NCBI RefSeq assembly: GCF_001976145.1
Contig: NZ_MOXD01000001.1
Location: forward strand, 612,452 to 676,451
DNA: 64,000 bases
Direction: 5' to 3'
DNA from: Serratia oryzae
GTDB taxonomy: Bacteria; Pseudomonadota; Gammaproteobacteria; Enterobacterales; Enterobacteriaceae
Shown: positions 40,514-49,519 of the stretch, in pieces
Layout: every line of letters starts with the position of its first letter
How positions within the stretch are numbered: position 1 is the first letter of the stretch
The notes under the pieces: generated by a model
Database searches by the model: none
Told to the model about the DNA's origin: nothing
Seen by the model: the letters and a program-made list of their open reading frames with translations, nothing else
Made by a program: the position numbers and the translations under genes

Positions 40514-41104
40514 GTGAGCAGTATCAAACTGATTGTTGGCCTGGCGAACCCGGGCGCAGAATATGCCCAGACGCGACACAATGCTGGTGCCTGGTATGTA
40601 GATTTACTGGCTCAGCGCCACAACCAACCGTTAAAAGAAGAGAGCAAGTTCTTTGGCTATACCGCTCGTCTGAATTTGGCGGGAAACGACGTCCGTCTGC
40701 TGGTCCCCACCACCTTTATGAACCTTAGCGGAAAAGCCGTTGCCGCCATTGCTACTTTTTATCGTATCCAACCGGAGGAGATTCTGGTCGCCCACGATGA
40801 ACTGGATCTGCCGCCAGGGGTGGCAAAACTCAAATTGGGTGGCAGCAACGGCGGTCATAATGGCCTGAAGGATATTCAAAGCAAACTGGGCAATACGCCG
40901 AACTTTTATCGCCTACGCATTGGCATAGGCCATCCCGGCGACAAAAACAGAGTCGTAGGATTCGTGCTCGGCAAACCGCCTGCTACAGAACAAACGCTGA
41001 TTGATGATGCTATCGATGAGTCATTGCGATGTACGGAGATTTTGTTGCAAGAAGGCATGACAAAAGCGATGAATCGCTTGCATGCCTTTAAGGCAAATCA
41101 CTGA
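40514..41104 (+). CDS. pth: Peptidyl-tRNA hydrolase
   Basis: A 196-aa enzyme that recycles prematurely released peptidyl-tRNA. Catalytic His22 lies in [16 protein letters not shown] with Asn12 in GLANPGAEY; other conserved parts are [14 protein letters not shown] and [13 protein letters not shown]. The start codon is GTG. It precedes ychF, the usual pair, but here 1.1 kb separates them. Confidence 0.97.
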   Translation: MSSIKLIVGLANPGAEYAQTRHNAGAWYVDLLAQRHNQPLKEESKFFGYTARLNLAGNDVRLLVPTTFMNLSGKAVAAIATFYRIQPEEILVAHDELDLPPGVAKLKLGGSNGGHNGLKDIQSKLGNTPNFYRLRIGIGHPGDKNRVVGFVLGKPPATEQTLIDDAIDESLRCTEILLQEGMTKAMNRLHAFKANH

Positions 41105-41366
41105 TAGTTGTGCCAAGCGGTGTCTTTTTCACTCGCTTGGCCACTGGACAAAAACGGCAAAACTTATGAGGACAGCATGGCTGAGCGGCTGCCTGCCCAT
41201 TGTTTTGTGCTGTAACAGCGATAGAAACCTCTCTCGCCTCCTGCTTTGCACCATGAAAAGGGCGCTCAATCAAGGTTTTTTTGCGTTCGTTGCGAAAATG
41301 GATAATAAACGATACCACCGAAAGCAATAAGAGTATCGGTGCCAAAAATGCATAGATTCCATTCAT
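41088..41366 (-). CDS. Small predicted membrane protein, unrecognised
   Basis: A 92-aa frame with one N-terminal membrane helix (about 4-22, [19 protein letters not shown]) followed by a basic, then cysteine-containing tail ([13 protein letters not shown]). An AGGGAG ribosome-like site lies 10 bases before the ATG. The last codons overlap the pth end on the opposite strand by 17 bases. I do not recognise it; a spurious frame is possible. Confidence 0.4.
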   Translation of the reverse strand: MNGIYAFLAPILLLLSVVSFIIHFRNERKKTLIERPFHGAKQEAREVSIAVTAQNNGQAAAQPCCPHKFCRFCPVAKRVKKTPLGTTISDLP

Positions 41367-42088
41367 GGAATATGTTGCTCCCTAGGATATAAATATATCA
41401 AAAATAATCGGTGAATATTATCCGAAAAAAATTATATCAACAATACTAGCGCTTAAATTTATAATCATTAACTAACCTAATCAAACCTAGTTAAGAAATC
41501 TCTAGTTAAGTTGAGAAATATCTCAATCTAAGCCAGACAATCACTTATCAATGCTTAAACTATAAGCTAATTGGGTGTGAAATTAATTTCAAATAATTTT
41601 CATACAGGATAAGTCTCAATAAAATCGAGATACAACCTCAGTCTCTGCGTCATTCAGTCAATGAATAGCTTTGTAGGTAGCTGTCGGTAAAGGCCTCTCC
41701 TTCCATCGTGAATGTTTGGCATAGTTTCCTGTAACAACTGTTTAATTTATCATCGCACCAAAAATCATCTTCTTCTTTTATAAAAATAAAATAGAGCCAA
41801 TTCTGACAGATAATTATTTATAGTTACAATTAATTACGACTTAGCAAAAAAACCGCTAGGTTACTTTTAGGCTTTTGATTACAGAATATACTGCGTAAAT
41901 GGGCCTTGATTGATATTAACGCAGCATACTAGGAATGATGACATGAAATCCCGAATTAAAACATTCATTTAGAATGAAACAAAAATATTCACAATGGCAT
42001 AAATTTTATCGAGATCCTTATTGCTGGTTACAAACACGGCAGAATCCCGGAACGTATCACTTGAGTAGTACACTAGAGAACTGTCAGA
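41367..42088. other. AT-rich gene-poor spacer between pth and ychF
   Basis: Seven hundred bases with many poly-A/T stretches and no frame I support. A 72-codon frame at 41974-42192 runs through the ychF promoter and has no ribosome site. pth and ychF are normally close, so this is an expansion. It may contain an unidentified small RNA or decayed insertion; nothing specific was seen. Confidence 0.5.
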
Positions 42089-42117
42089 TCGAGATAACTG
42101 CTCATTACGTGTATAAT
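42089..42117 (+). promoter_or_regulatory. Putative ychF promoter
   Basis: A perfect -10 TATAAT at 42112-42117 with TGTG-type extension upstream (GTGTATAAT) and a weak -35 TCGAGA at 42089-42094, 17 bp apart. The start codon is 78 bases downstream. Confidence 0.5.
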
Positions 42118-42194
42118 AGTGGGATAATTTTGCCATTTATGCAGCAGGATTTAATTAACCTGTTGATAGTTAAGATATTTAAGGTGACATAAAC

Positions 42195-43286
42195 ATGGGA
42201 TTCAAATGCGGTATCGTCGGTCTGCCCAACGTTGGCAAGTCTACACTGTTCAATGCGTTGACCAAAGCGGGTATTGAAGCAGCCAACTTCCCGTTCTGTA
42301 CCATTGAGCCTAACACGGGTGTGGTGCCGATGCCTGATCCGCGTCTGGATAAGCTGGCTGAAATCGTCAAACCCCAACGCATTCTGCCAACCACCATGGA
42401 GTTCGTTGACATTGCGGGTCTGGTAAAAGGAGCCTCTAAAGGCGAAGGCCTCGGTAACCAGTTCCTCACCAATATCCGTGAAACCGAAGCTATCGGCCAC
42501 GTCGTGCGCTGTTTCGAAAATGACAACATCATCCACGTGAATAACAAAGTTGATCCTGCCGACGATATTGAGGTGATCAATACTGAACTTGCACTCTCTG
42601 ACCTTGATACTTGTGAACGCGCAATTCATCGTGTGCAGAAGAAAGCCAAAGGCGGCGATAAAGATGCCAAAGCCGAACTGGCAGCCTTGGAGAAGTGCCT
42701 GCCGCAGTTGGAAAACGCTGGCATGCTGCGCGCGCTGGATCTGACTGCTGAAGATAAAGCCGCTATCCGCTACCTGAGCTTCCTGACGCTGAAACCCACT
42801 ATGTACATTGCTAACGTCAATGAGGACGGTTTCGAGAATAACCCATACCTGGATAAAGTGCGTGAGATCGCGGCCGCAGAAGGTTCGGTCGTGGTAGCGG
42901 TTTGTGCGGCGGTGGAATCCGATATTGCCGAATTGGACGATGAAGACCGTGCCGAATTTATGGCCGAGCTGGGGCTGGAAGAACCGGGCTTGAACCGTGT
43001 GATCCGCGCAGGCTACGAATTACTGAATCTGCAAACCTACTTCACCGCGGGCGTGAAAGAAGTACGCGCCTGGACCATCCCCGTTGGCGCAACGGCACCG
43101 CAGGCGGCAGGTAAGATCCACACCGATTTCGAGAAAGGCTTTATCCGCGCTCAGACGATCTCTTTTGAAGACTTTATCACCTACAAGGGTGAACAAGGTG
43201 CCAAAGAGGCTGGGAAAATGCGCTCAGAAGGTAAAGACTACATCGTTAAAGACGGTGATGTAATGAACTTCCTGTTCAACGTCTAA
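42195..43286 (+). CDS. ychF: Redox-regulated ATPase YchF (OLA1 family)
   Basis: A 363-aa Obg-family P-loop protein. G1 is [12 protein letters not shown]; the G4 position reads NVNE in IANVNEDGF rather than NKxD, the reason this group prefers ATP. A TGS domain sits at the C-terminus (about 275-362, ending [12 protein letters not shown]). It is linked to ribosomes and oxidative stress in E. coli. The genomic island begins just after its terminator. Confidence 0.97.
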   Translation: MGFKCGIVGLPNVGKSTLFNALTKAGIEAANFPFCTIEPNTGVVPMPDPRLDKLAEIVKPQRILPTTMEFVDIAGLVKGASKGEGLGNQFLTNIRETEAIGHVVRCFENDNIIHVNNKVDPADDIEVINTELALSDLDTCERAIHRVQKKAKGGDKDAKAELAALEKCLPQLENAGMLRALDLTAEDKAAIRYLSFLTLKPTMYIANVNEDGFENNPYLDKVREIAAAEGSVVVAVCAAVESDIAELDDEDRAEFMAELGLEEPGLNRVIRAGYELLNLQTYFTAGVKEVRAWTIPVGATAPQAAGKIHTDFEKGFIRAQTISFEDFITYKGEQGAKEAGKMRSEGKDYIVKDGDVMNFLFNV

Positions 43287-43343
43287 ATGATTTTGCTCGT
43301 CGCATAGCATCTCATAACGAGTCATAAAGGCCAATAAACCTTA

Positions 43344-43378
43344 TAAAATCCACGCAATTGCGTGGATTTTTGTTTTTA
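43344..43378 (+). terminator. ychF terminator
   Basis: Stem AAAATCCACGCAA/TTGCGTGGATTTT with a T-rich tail TTTTTGTTTTTA. It marks the boundary between core chromosome and island. Confidence 0.8.
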
Positions 43379-43410
43379 TATAGTCTCACGTGATTTCATG
43401 AAAGCGCAGT

Positions 43411-43471
43411 AAAAAATGAGTACGTAGGTGAGTACAATCAGTTCCCATCTCCGCTTTAGGTGAGTACAATA
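43411..43471 (+). repeat. Direct repeats GGTGAGTACAAT upstream of the integrase
   Basis: AGGTGAGTACAAT occurs twice (43428-43440 and 43459-43471, period 31) with a related AATGAGTACGTA just before. The placement between the ychF terminator and the int start suggests integrase arm-binding sites or part of the left attachment end. I could not find the matching right end in this window. Confidence 0.45.
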
Positions 43472-43500
43472 ACGGTATAAGAAATGTACAAGGATACGTT

Positions 43501-44676
43501 ATGCTCACTGATGTACAATGCCGCACTGCTAAACCGAAAGAAAAACTATATCGACTCAACGACTTCAACGGCCTGTACCTCGAAGTTAAACCCAACGGCA
43601 AGAAAGCATGGCGTTATCGGTTCAAACTTAGCGGCAAATCCAGCATGTTTGCGCTGGGTGAATATCCAACGGTGAAACTTGGCGAAGCGCGAGAAAAATG
43701 TGAACTGGCACGCAAACAGGTTATGGAAGGAATCAACCCTGCGCAAGCAAGGCAGTTAGACAAAATCCGCAAGGTTAACGATGCATCCAACACTTTTGAG
43801 CTCATCGCCAAAGAGTGGTTGCAGATGAAGGACTGGGCGGAAATCACCAAAATACGCCGCCTTGATATGCTTGAGCGCGTAGTATTCCCGTCAATTGGTC
43901 GGCTCCCTGTTAGGGAAATCACACCCCATCACATTTTGAAAATACTACAAGAAACAGCGAAACGCGGGGCACCTACCGTCGCCGCTGAAGCCAGACGTAC
44001 CATCTCATCTGTTTTTGAGTTGGCTGTAGCTACTCTAAGAGCAGATAGCGATCCCGTCTGGCCTGTACGCAAAGCAATTCCAGCAAATAAAACTCAGCAT
44101 AAGCAGGCATTAAATCAGCAGCAAATCGGGAAGCTATTAAGCAACTTCGATAACAGCCGTGGCACATACCAGGTTAACTATTGCATGTGGTTGATGTGGT
44201 GGACGCTGGCGCGCCCCGCAGAAGTTACAGAAGCAGAGTGGTCTGAATTCGACCTAGAAAAAGCACTATGGACCATACCGGCAACTCGAATGAAAGGCCG
44301 GCGAGAGCATGTTATGCCCCTTCCCTCTCAAGCTGTCAAAATGCTCAGAACGCTTTATGGTTTAACAGGTCATCGGCAGCATCTCTTTCCTGGCCGGGAT
44401 AACCCACGCGGCCCAATGACATCACACTCGCTGCGTCAACTTCTCAAAAGTCTTGGCTGGAGCGGAACTTATAGTCCACATGCGACACGAACTACTGGTA
44501 GTACCAGATTAAACGAAATGGGCTATAGGCCTGACGCTATAGAAGCACAGCTCGCGCATGCCGATACAAATAATGTTCGACGCACGTATAACCATGCGAC
44601 CTACCTTGATGAGCGGAAAGTTATGATGCAGGATTGGGCCAATACGCTTGATGAGTGGACACTGGAAACTACCTGA
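43501..44676 (+). CDS. Tyrosine integrase, P4 type
   Basis: A 391-aa site-specific recombinase. An N-terminal DUF4102-type arm domain (MLTDVQCRTAKPKEKLYRLN, then LYLEVKPNGKKAWRYRF) is followed by a catalytic domain with Arg238 (TLARPAEV), Lys265, His327/Arg330 (HATRTT), His353 (LAHAD) and Tyr363 (RTYNHATY). All catalytic residues are present, so it may be active. It directly follows ychF and marks the left end of the accessory island. Confidence 0.95.
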   Translation: MLTDVQCRTAKPKEKLYRLNDFNGLYLEVKPNGKKAWRYRFKLSGKSSMFALGEYPTVKLGEAREKCELARKQVMEGINPAQARQLDKIRKVNDASNTFELIAKEWLQMKDWAEITKIRRLDMLERVVFPSIGRLPVREITPHHILKILQETAKRGAPTVAAEARRTISSVFELAVATLRADSDPVWPVRKAIPANKTQHKQALNQQQIGKLLSNFDNSRGTYQVNYCMWLMWWTLARPAEVTEAEWSEFDLEKALWTIPATRMKGRREHVMPLPSQAVKMLRTLYGLTGHRQHLFPGRDNPRGPMTSHSLRQLLKSLGWSGTYSPHATRTTGSTRLNEMGYRPDAIEAQLAHADTNNVRRTYNHATYLDERKVMMQDWANTLDEWTLETT

Positions 44677-44677
44677 A

Positions 44678-45475
44678 TCACTTTTTCTTCTGCTGATAGC
44701 GGCTAAACTCAATCACATTATCGTGGCTATCAGCATCAACGATATTGGCACTCTCTAGCTGTTGACGAGTTGCTGCCATGGCCGCTAGACGCATACTCAA
44801 CTGTTCCTGTTGTACGGCTCTCACTTGTGCCATTGCATCAGTGACCTTTTGAGGGGCAAAACGTAGATATTCAGTCACCCAGTGTTGGATCATTTTCTCA
44901 TTGGCATGTAAATCGTACTTCTCACCTTTACGGTTTCGCCAAGTCTGATTGAGCTTGAGATCAAACTCTAACGCCGTTTCCTCATCGGGCGGGAAGTATC
45001 CAGTATTATGATAGACATCGCTGTATTCAGCGGCGATCTGGCTGACATGGCTCATGACGCTTCTATCAGTGCGTTGGTAGAACCGGATATCTTTGTGCAG
45101 GGAGAAATAGCGTTCGATCCCTTGTTCCATCTGCACCGAGTCAAACAGTGAATAGTCTTGACCTTGCCATTCCAAGCCGTTCATCAGGCGTTCTTGCAAC
45201 CGACTGAAGAAGTCTTGCATATCGCCTTTTTTGACCTGGTGGATCACATGGCAATAGCGAGTCTCAAACTCCACAGCAATCAGGCAGGTTGAGCGCCCAA
45301 GTTTTATTGCATGCACCACCCACTGAAAACAAGACTTGTTCACTTTTTCCAGTTCTGCCTTTGTTTCAGCCAGAGTCTGCGTTGTAGCAGGTTCAAAGAA
45401 TCCCTCGTTACTGCCTTTCTTGAACCCCTTACACAGATGTGCTGCAGCCGCCAAAGAACAGTTAATGGTAATCAT
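44678..45475 (-). CDS. Island protein of unknown function, 265 aa
   Basis: A soluble protein that I do not recognise. It is convergent with int, with stop codons almost touching. Visible features: a mid-region with Trp/His/Tyr-rich helices (SCFQWVVHAIKLGRSTC; GLEWQGQDYSLFDS), a charged segment, and a helical Gln/Arg-rich C-terminus (VRAVQQEQLSMRLAAMAAT) ending in a basic tail. No signal peptide or membrane helix. The position beside the integrase suggests an element-borne regulatory or replication accessory gene; this is inference. Confidence 0.7.
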   Translation of the reverse strand: MITINCSLAAAAHLCKGFKKGSNEGFFEPATTQTLAETKAELEKVNKSCFQWVVHAIKLGRSTCLIAVEFETRYCHVIHQVKKGDMQDFFSRLQERLMNGLEWQGQDYSLFDSVQMEQGIERYFSLHKDIRFYQRTDRSVMSHVSQIAAEYSDVYHNTGYFPPDEETALEFDLKLNQTWRNRKGEKYDLHANEKMIQHWVTEYLRFAPQKVTDAMAQVRAVQQEQLSMRLAAMAATRQQLESANIVDADSHDNVIEFSRYQQKKK

Positions 45476-45544
45476 TTATCAAAGCCCTTCAATGTTATCA
45501 ATGAATATTTCTACGATATTAATATCCTCAATCCATAAATATTT

Positions 45545-46317
45545 CTAGGTAAAATTCAAATTTTCGAGCACATCAAAAATATCAGTAAATCTTTTTTTGC
45601 ATAGACTTGACTTCCTGACCTCGACATTCAGATCCCTCTCTAAACAGAGTTTTTTAACTGAGTCAATAAACCAAGAATAAGAATTTGGCGAGACTACCAA
45701 TTTATCTATGAATTGAGACAATGAATTAATTGAAAGAGCAACTCCTGGTTTATCATTTTTAACTTTAGACTCTATGTTTTTTTGCGAATGATATGCTATC
45801 AAGCGCACTTCTTTTTCAAAGGTAAATGGCAGTGATTTTGCCGTAAATGGAGTTAAAGGGTCTGAGTCAAACTGAGCATTCTCGTGGTTTATGTATGTAA
45901 CCGGCTTTACAATTAGTTTGTCGATATCCTGATTCTTTTGAACTTGACTCTCAAGCTTATCTTCGGTTGTAAATATACAAACTGCATTTTTTCCCTCACC
46001 ATATAATGACCACATTGCAGAGCATTCATGAGGTGATTTATGCCAGCAATTAACGTAAATCCATTCTCGACAGTATGGAAATATTTCTTCCATGTTATCG
46101 CATTTATGAAAACCAAAAGGAGTTTCAAATGTCCTATTGCTAATAGCTTGCTTTATCTTTTCATTCTCAATTGACCGTTGCCTTGCTTCTTCTCGTGTCT
46201 CATTACATCTAGGCCACACTCCATTTAATGCAGAATCCAGTATCCTAGAGAAATTAGAATTAGTAAAGAAATCATGTGCTGTTACCCCCCCTCTAAGTCA
46301 TCTTCAAAGTTTGACAT
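45545..46317 (-). pseudogene. DUF2971 protein gene, frameshifted in a G7 tract
   Basis: The main frame (45545-46219) encodes YVNCWHKSPHECSAMWSLYG and a following GKNAVCIFT, typical of DUF2971 proteins often found in phage-defence and mobile contexts. The N-terminus is in another frame: an ATG at 46317 gives MSNFEDDLEGG and then a stop right after seven G bases (minus strand, 46285-46291). One extra G would join it to VTAHDFFTNSNFSRILD and yield a continuous 257-aa protein. So it is either broken, phase variable, or a base-call error. The biochemical role of DUF2971 is unknown. Confidence 0.7.
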
Positions 46318-46416
46318 TTTTGGCAAAAAGAGCTTACTTTCTTGAAGAAGATACATGAATTTAGGCAAGCTCATGTATCTTTGTAATAGTGTTTTTATGA
46401 TGGGCAAGCTGGTGCT

Positions 46417-46868
46417 TTGAGGATTCTTCGACTTGAGGATTATGGGCCGTTTGTTGCCTTAAAATTCCGAGGATATGAAAAGGCTCTCGCAGATCACCGC
46501 AAGGCGAAAGCGGCAAAAAAGCGGGCTGAGACGGAAGAGAAGGAAGAACAGTTTTTCTACGTAGATGACCGAATCATGCAGCCCTATCTTTTAGCGACCG
46601 CATTACTGTTTCAGTCCTTTACCAGTGGCGCAAAACGATCGAAGACGAGTGGGCATACGGTAGCATAACCTTTGCTCACAACGTTGACTTGCAACCCGAC
46701 TAAACAATGCCACTACCAAATCGGAAACCGAGCGCTGCAAAACAAGAGCAGGAACGCCAAGAAAAACTGTCTCGGGAATGGGATTACCTGAAGGGGTTAG
46801 GGCTCTACGCGGTCAAAAAATATTTCAAAGATTTTGCAAGTGCCAATTCTTTTTATTTTTTTGGATAA
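46417..46868 (+). pseudogene. Decayed phage-like fragments
   Basis: A frame at 46417-46668 (RILRLEDYGPFVALKFRGYE, then a Lys/Glu-rich helix) breaks near 46610, after which another frame continues as LYQWRKTIEDEWAYG and ITFAHNVDLQPD to a stop at about 46703. A 53-codon frame follows at 46707-46868 (MPLPNRKPSAAKQEQERQEK). The pair looks like remnants of small prophage genes. I cannot name the genes. The rest of 46318-47100 shows nothing else that I can support. Confidence 0.4.
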
Positions 46869-47100
46869 TGCTGGGGAATCATGTGGAAAATTGAGGCGTT
46901 CTACATTTAAGGGGGGCGGCTTAAAGTATTGAATCATAGTTGCTTCAATGGTTTCGATAATATCAGCGAAAGGCAGGATTGGCGTTTATCTTTCATATGG
47001 GGACAGCTTGACCAATGCTCCCAAGCTTTAAAGGTGCCAGTTTCATCTGGATTTCTGATCAAGTGTGATGCCCCTCTTTCCGAGAAGGGCATTTAATCTC

Positions 47101-48213
47101 CTAGAAAAACACCACTTGTCGATTCCGTAAGACATCGCCATCATATTTTTCTTTCAAAGGATTAATGGCCTTTTGAACTGCTTCAGCAAGGTCATTTACT
47201 TCGTTGTAGAGTATTCTTAGTGCCTCTACTTTTTCTTCAGTATTGAATATCTTTCTTGACTCATCAGGGACTATTAGTGAGTCCCTTCTGTCATCAATAT
47301 ACGAAATTATTAGCAAGTATGAGCGCAGGTTTTCGAGGAGTGTTAACGGCAAGTATTGGCTGCAATACAAACTTTCGTTCATAGAATAGGCAATCGCAGC
47401 AATGTCATAACTTGTAAGTTTTTTGGCTTTCGATTTTTTATAATCAGGCATATCAGCAATGATGTTTTTCATTAGCCGAGTTACTTTTTTAAGGTTGCCA
47501 CTGTACTGTGCATCCCTGTCATTTACCTTCTTGATGTGTAAAAAAGGCTTGTTTTCAATTAGAGCATGATTGTCTTTGTCATAAATTTTTACTGCTCTGA
47601 AGTGCTCCAATTTTGTTCTTTGATAATCATGGGTGTCATGCCAACTGCTTGGCACAATATCAACCTTTCGTTTCAGGCTTCCCCCACTAAGAGCAATAGA
47701 TTTTGCACCGCGAGTGTTTACTTCAGCTGCATGATATCGAGATTTGAGTTTCGCTTCAGACTGAAGTCTAAGCTCTTTTACAATATCAACCATTGGTCGG
47801 GTATCGCTGGGTTCTGAATAGTCGGTTCCAGGTAAAGCTGGGCCTTGGATAGTAATTATGTCCGATTTTAGTATCAACATATCTACATCTGAATGACCTT
47901 CGATATGAATATCCAATGCGACAGAACCTTGCATTTTTGCTTCAGCATAGATTCCTGATGTTCTAAGCATATCTAACAACGTTGATGCGACTCTTTCACC
48001 TTCGTCCTTTGATACCTTTGTGGACTCTGAGCTAACGGCTGCCATTGAGCCAACCACATATTTTATCGCTGCATTTTCGTGAAGTTTCTCATGTGCTTCT
48101 GTAAGTCGGAGATCGCCATAGTACGAATACATGCCTTTTTCTAGTCGATCTCGCTCAGCTGTCCCTTGTCGGCGGTTTTTGAGATTTGCCAGTCTATTTT
48201 CAAAGTTGATCAT
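47101..48213 (-). CDS. CD-NTase (CBASS cyclic oligonucleotide synthase)
   Basis: A 370-aa nucleotidyltransferase of the cGAS/DncV-like class. The catalytic GS is at 96-97 (MQGSVALDI), the metal-binding pair Asp109/Asp111 in HSDVDMLIL, and the third acidic residue Asp185 in KRKVDIVPS. The C-terminal half is helical, as in this superfamily. On phage infection such enzymes make cyclic nucleotides that activate an effector. Its start shares a base with the Cap15 stop (TAATG), so the two form one transcription unit. The clade and the nucleotide product cannot be read from the sequence. Confidence 0.85.
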   Translation of the reverse strand: MINFENRLANLKNRRQGTAERDRLEKGMYSYYGDLRLTEAHEKLHENAAIKYVVGSMAAVSSESTKVSKDEGERVASTLLDMLRTSGIYAEAKMQGSVALDIHIEGHSDVDMLILKSDIITIQGPALPGTDYSEPSDTRPMVDIVKELRLQSEAKLKSRYHAAEVNTRGAKSIALSGGSLKRKVDIVPSSWHDTHDYQRTKLEHFRAVKIYDKDNHALIENKPFLHIKKVNDRDAQYSGNLKKVTRLMKNIIADMPDYKKSKAKKLTSYDIAAIAYSMNESLYCSQYLPLTLLENLRSYLLIISYIDDRRDSLIVPDESRKIFNTEEKVEALRILYNEVNDLAEAVQKAINPLKEKYDGDVLRNRQVVFF

Positions 48214-48809
48214 TATTGTTCTTTCCTTAAAGTCATCCTTCCGAAAGTCCTTCTTCCGTTACTGTTGAAGTAAGCGGCTTCTCCGAGGGTCAAGTCTTTG
48301 TTAAAAACTAATTCGCAATAGCCTTTGTGGGAGTTCAACTCGTGGTATTGATTGGAATCAGGGTTGTTAGTATAGCTATAGTGGAGTATCCAGCCACCTT
48401 TTGTTCCCGGCTTTTTACCAAGTGTGGCGGTATAGCTTTCGCTTGAGCTCTGTGCCGTTTTTAGGGCTATACAGAGTTTTTCCCAGGTTTGCTCTATATC
48501 TATTTCTGCTTCCCAGTTGTACTTTGTGGAACCGTCTTCATTTAGCGTTTCACCTTTCACTGACCATATGCCACTAATATTGGGGATACTGAAGAATGGA
48601 ATTTTCCAGCCAAACCTATCAAAATAATAGTGAAGACCAAAATAAATTATGGCTGGCGTTATTACGGCAGTTGTGAATGCTTCTATGTTTGTTGCTTCGT
48701 ATAGCCAGACCAACAACGAAGAAACGGCACCTGTCAAAATTACAGATGCAACACCAAGCCATCTTCCTATAGTGGTTCTGCTATGCCCAAAAATTGCGTA
48801 GTCGTGCAT
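48213..48809 (-). CDS. cap15: Cap15-type CBASS membrane effector
   Basis: A 198-aa protein with two membrane helices (about 17-38 and 45-62) followed from residue 76 by a beta-rich domain (IPNISGIWSVKGETL, GGWILHYSYT, KGYCELVFNKDLTLGEAAYF) matching the Cap15 plan of two helices plus a lipocalin-like beta-barrel. Characterised Cap15 proteins bind a cyclic dinucleotide in the barrel, oligomerise and disrupt the inner membrane. It is encoded just upstream of the CD-NTase. No E1/E2, JAB, HORMA or TRIP13 gene is present, so this is a minimal type I CBASS. Confidence 0.82.
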   Translation of the reverse strand: MHDYAIFGHSRTTIGRWLGVASVILTGAVSSLLVWLYEATNIEAFTTAVITPAIIYFGLHYYFDRFGWKIPFFSIPNISGIWSVKGETLNEDGSTKYNWEAEIDIEQTWEKLCIALKTAQSSSESYTATLGKKPGTKGGWILHYSYTNNPDSNQYHELNSHKGYCELVFNKDLTLGEAAYFNSNGRRTFGRMTLRKEQ

Positions 48810-49102
48810 TTATCTGCTCCTCTGAATTCATTAATCAATTTGCGATAACGGAAGCCATTCCATCCAGCCGTTCTTTAGTCTTTTCCCAAAAAGCTGTTCA
48901 TTGTTGTTCATCAAAATACTTAAAAATCAGCACCGGCGCAAACGGAGTTTTTGGAATATGTATCGCAAAATAATACCTGCTAGCACGGTAATCACCAACG
49001 ACATGACGCACGGAAAGGTAAGCATCCGGTGATCTCATATTGCTCGCCAAACTCTGCTGCCACATGCTGCCTTCATTCAATACAACGAACCTGAGGCAAA
49101 AT
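48810..49102. other. Spacer before the IS66 fragment
   Basis: Upstream region of the CBASS operon. A 60-codon minus-strand frame at 48898-49080 (MNEGSMWQQSLASNMRSPDA) is open but has no relative I recognise and may be a remnant. No clear promoter. Confidence 0.35.
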
Positions 49103-49477
49103 ATGACAAAACAGTATTCTCACAGTGAACGGCAACAACATCTCGACGCTTGGCAACAGAGTGGATTGTCTAAAAAGCATTATTGCCGACTGCATGACCT
49201 GAACCCGGCCACCTTTTATTACTGGCTCAAGCATCATCGCAATGACGCTACCGTGTCCGTTCCCGCCGCCTTTATTCCTGCGCGTCGAGTGATGCCTGGG
49301 AATAAGTTAGGCATAGGAGAGAAATATCCTGCCCCTTCGCCCATACACTGGCAAACAGCTCTTTCGCTGCTGAAGTTACAGAGTCACTGTAAGGTACCAA
49401 AACGGCAGTACATGTTGATGCCAGAATGGCTGTCATTATCTGATGGCGATAATTCTGCCACCTACCCACTGATTTGA
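49103..49477 (+). pseudogene. IS66-family accessory TnpA, broken
   Basis: The first 65 or so residues (MTKQYSHSERQQHLDAWQQS, then KKHYCRLHDLNPATFYYWL) are the helix-turn-helix part of the IS66 accessory protein TnpA. After about 49290 the frame runs into unrelated sequence, and no TnpB or TnpC follows. A remnant of an insertion sequence. Confidence 0.7.
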
Positions 49478-49519
49478 CCGTTCTTGTTTTAATTTTCCGT
49501 TTCATCAAAAATCTTTAAT

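Noticed and set aside
41974..42192. A 72-codon frame upstream of ychF
   Set aside because: No ribosome site, runs over the -10 box of ychF, no recognisable sequence.
43260..43340. ychF 3' end considered as the island attachment site
   Set aside because: No second copy of the ychF end was found elsewhere in the window, so it cannot be supported here.
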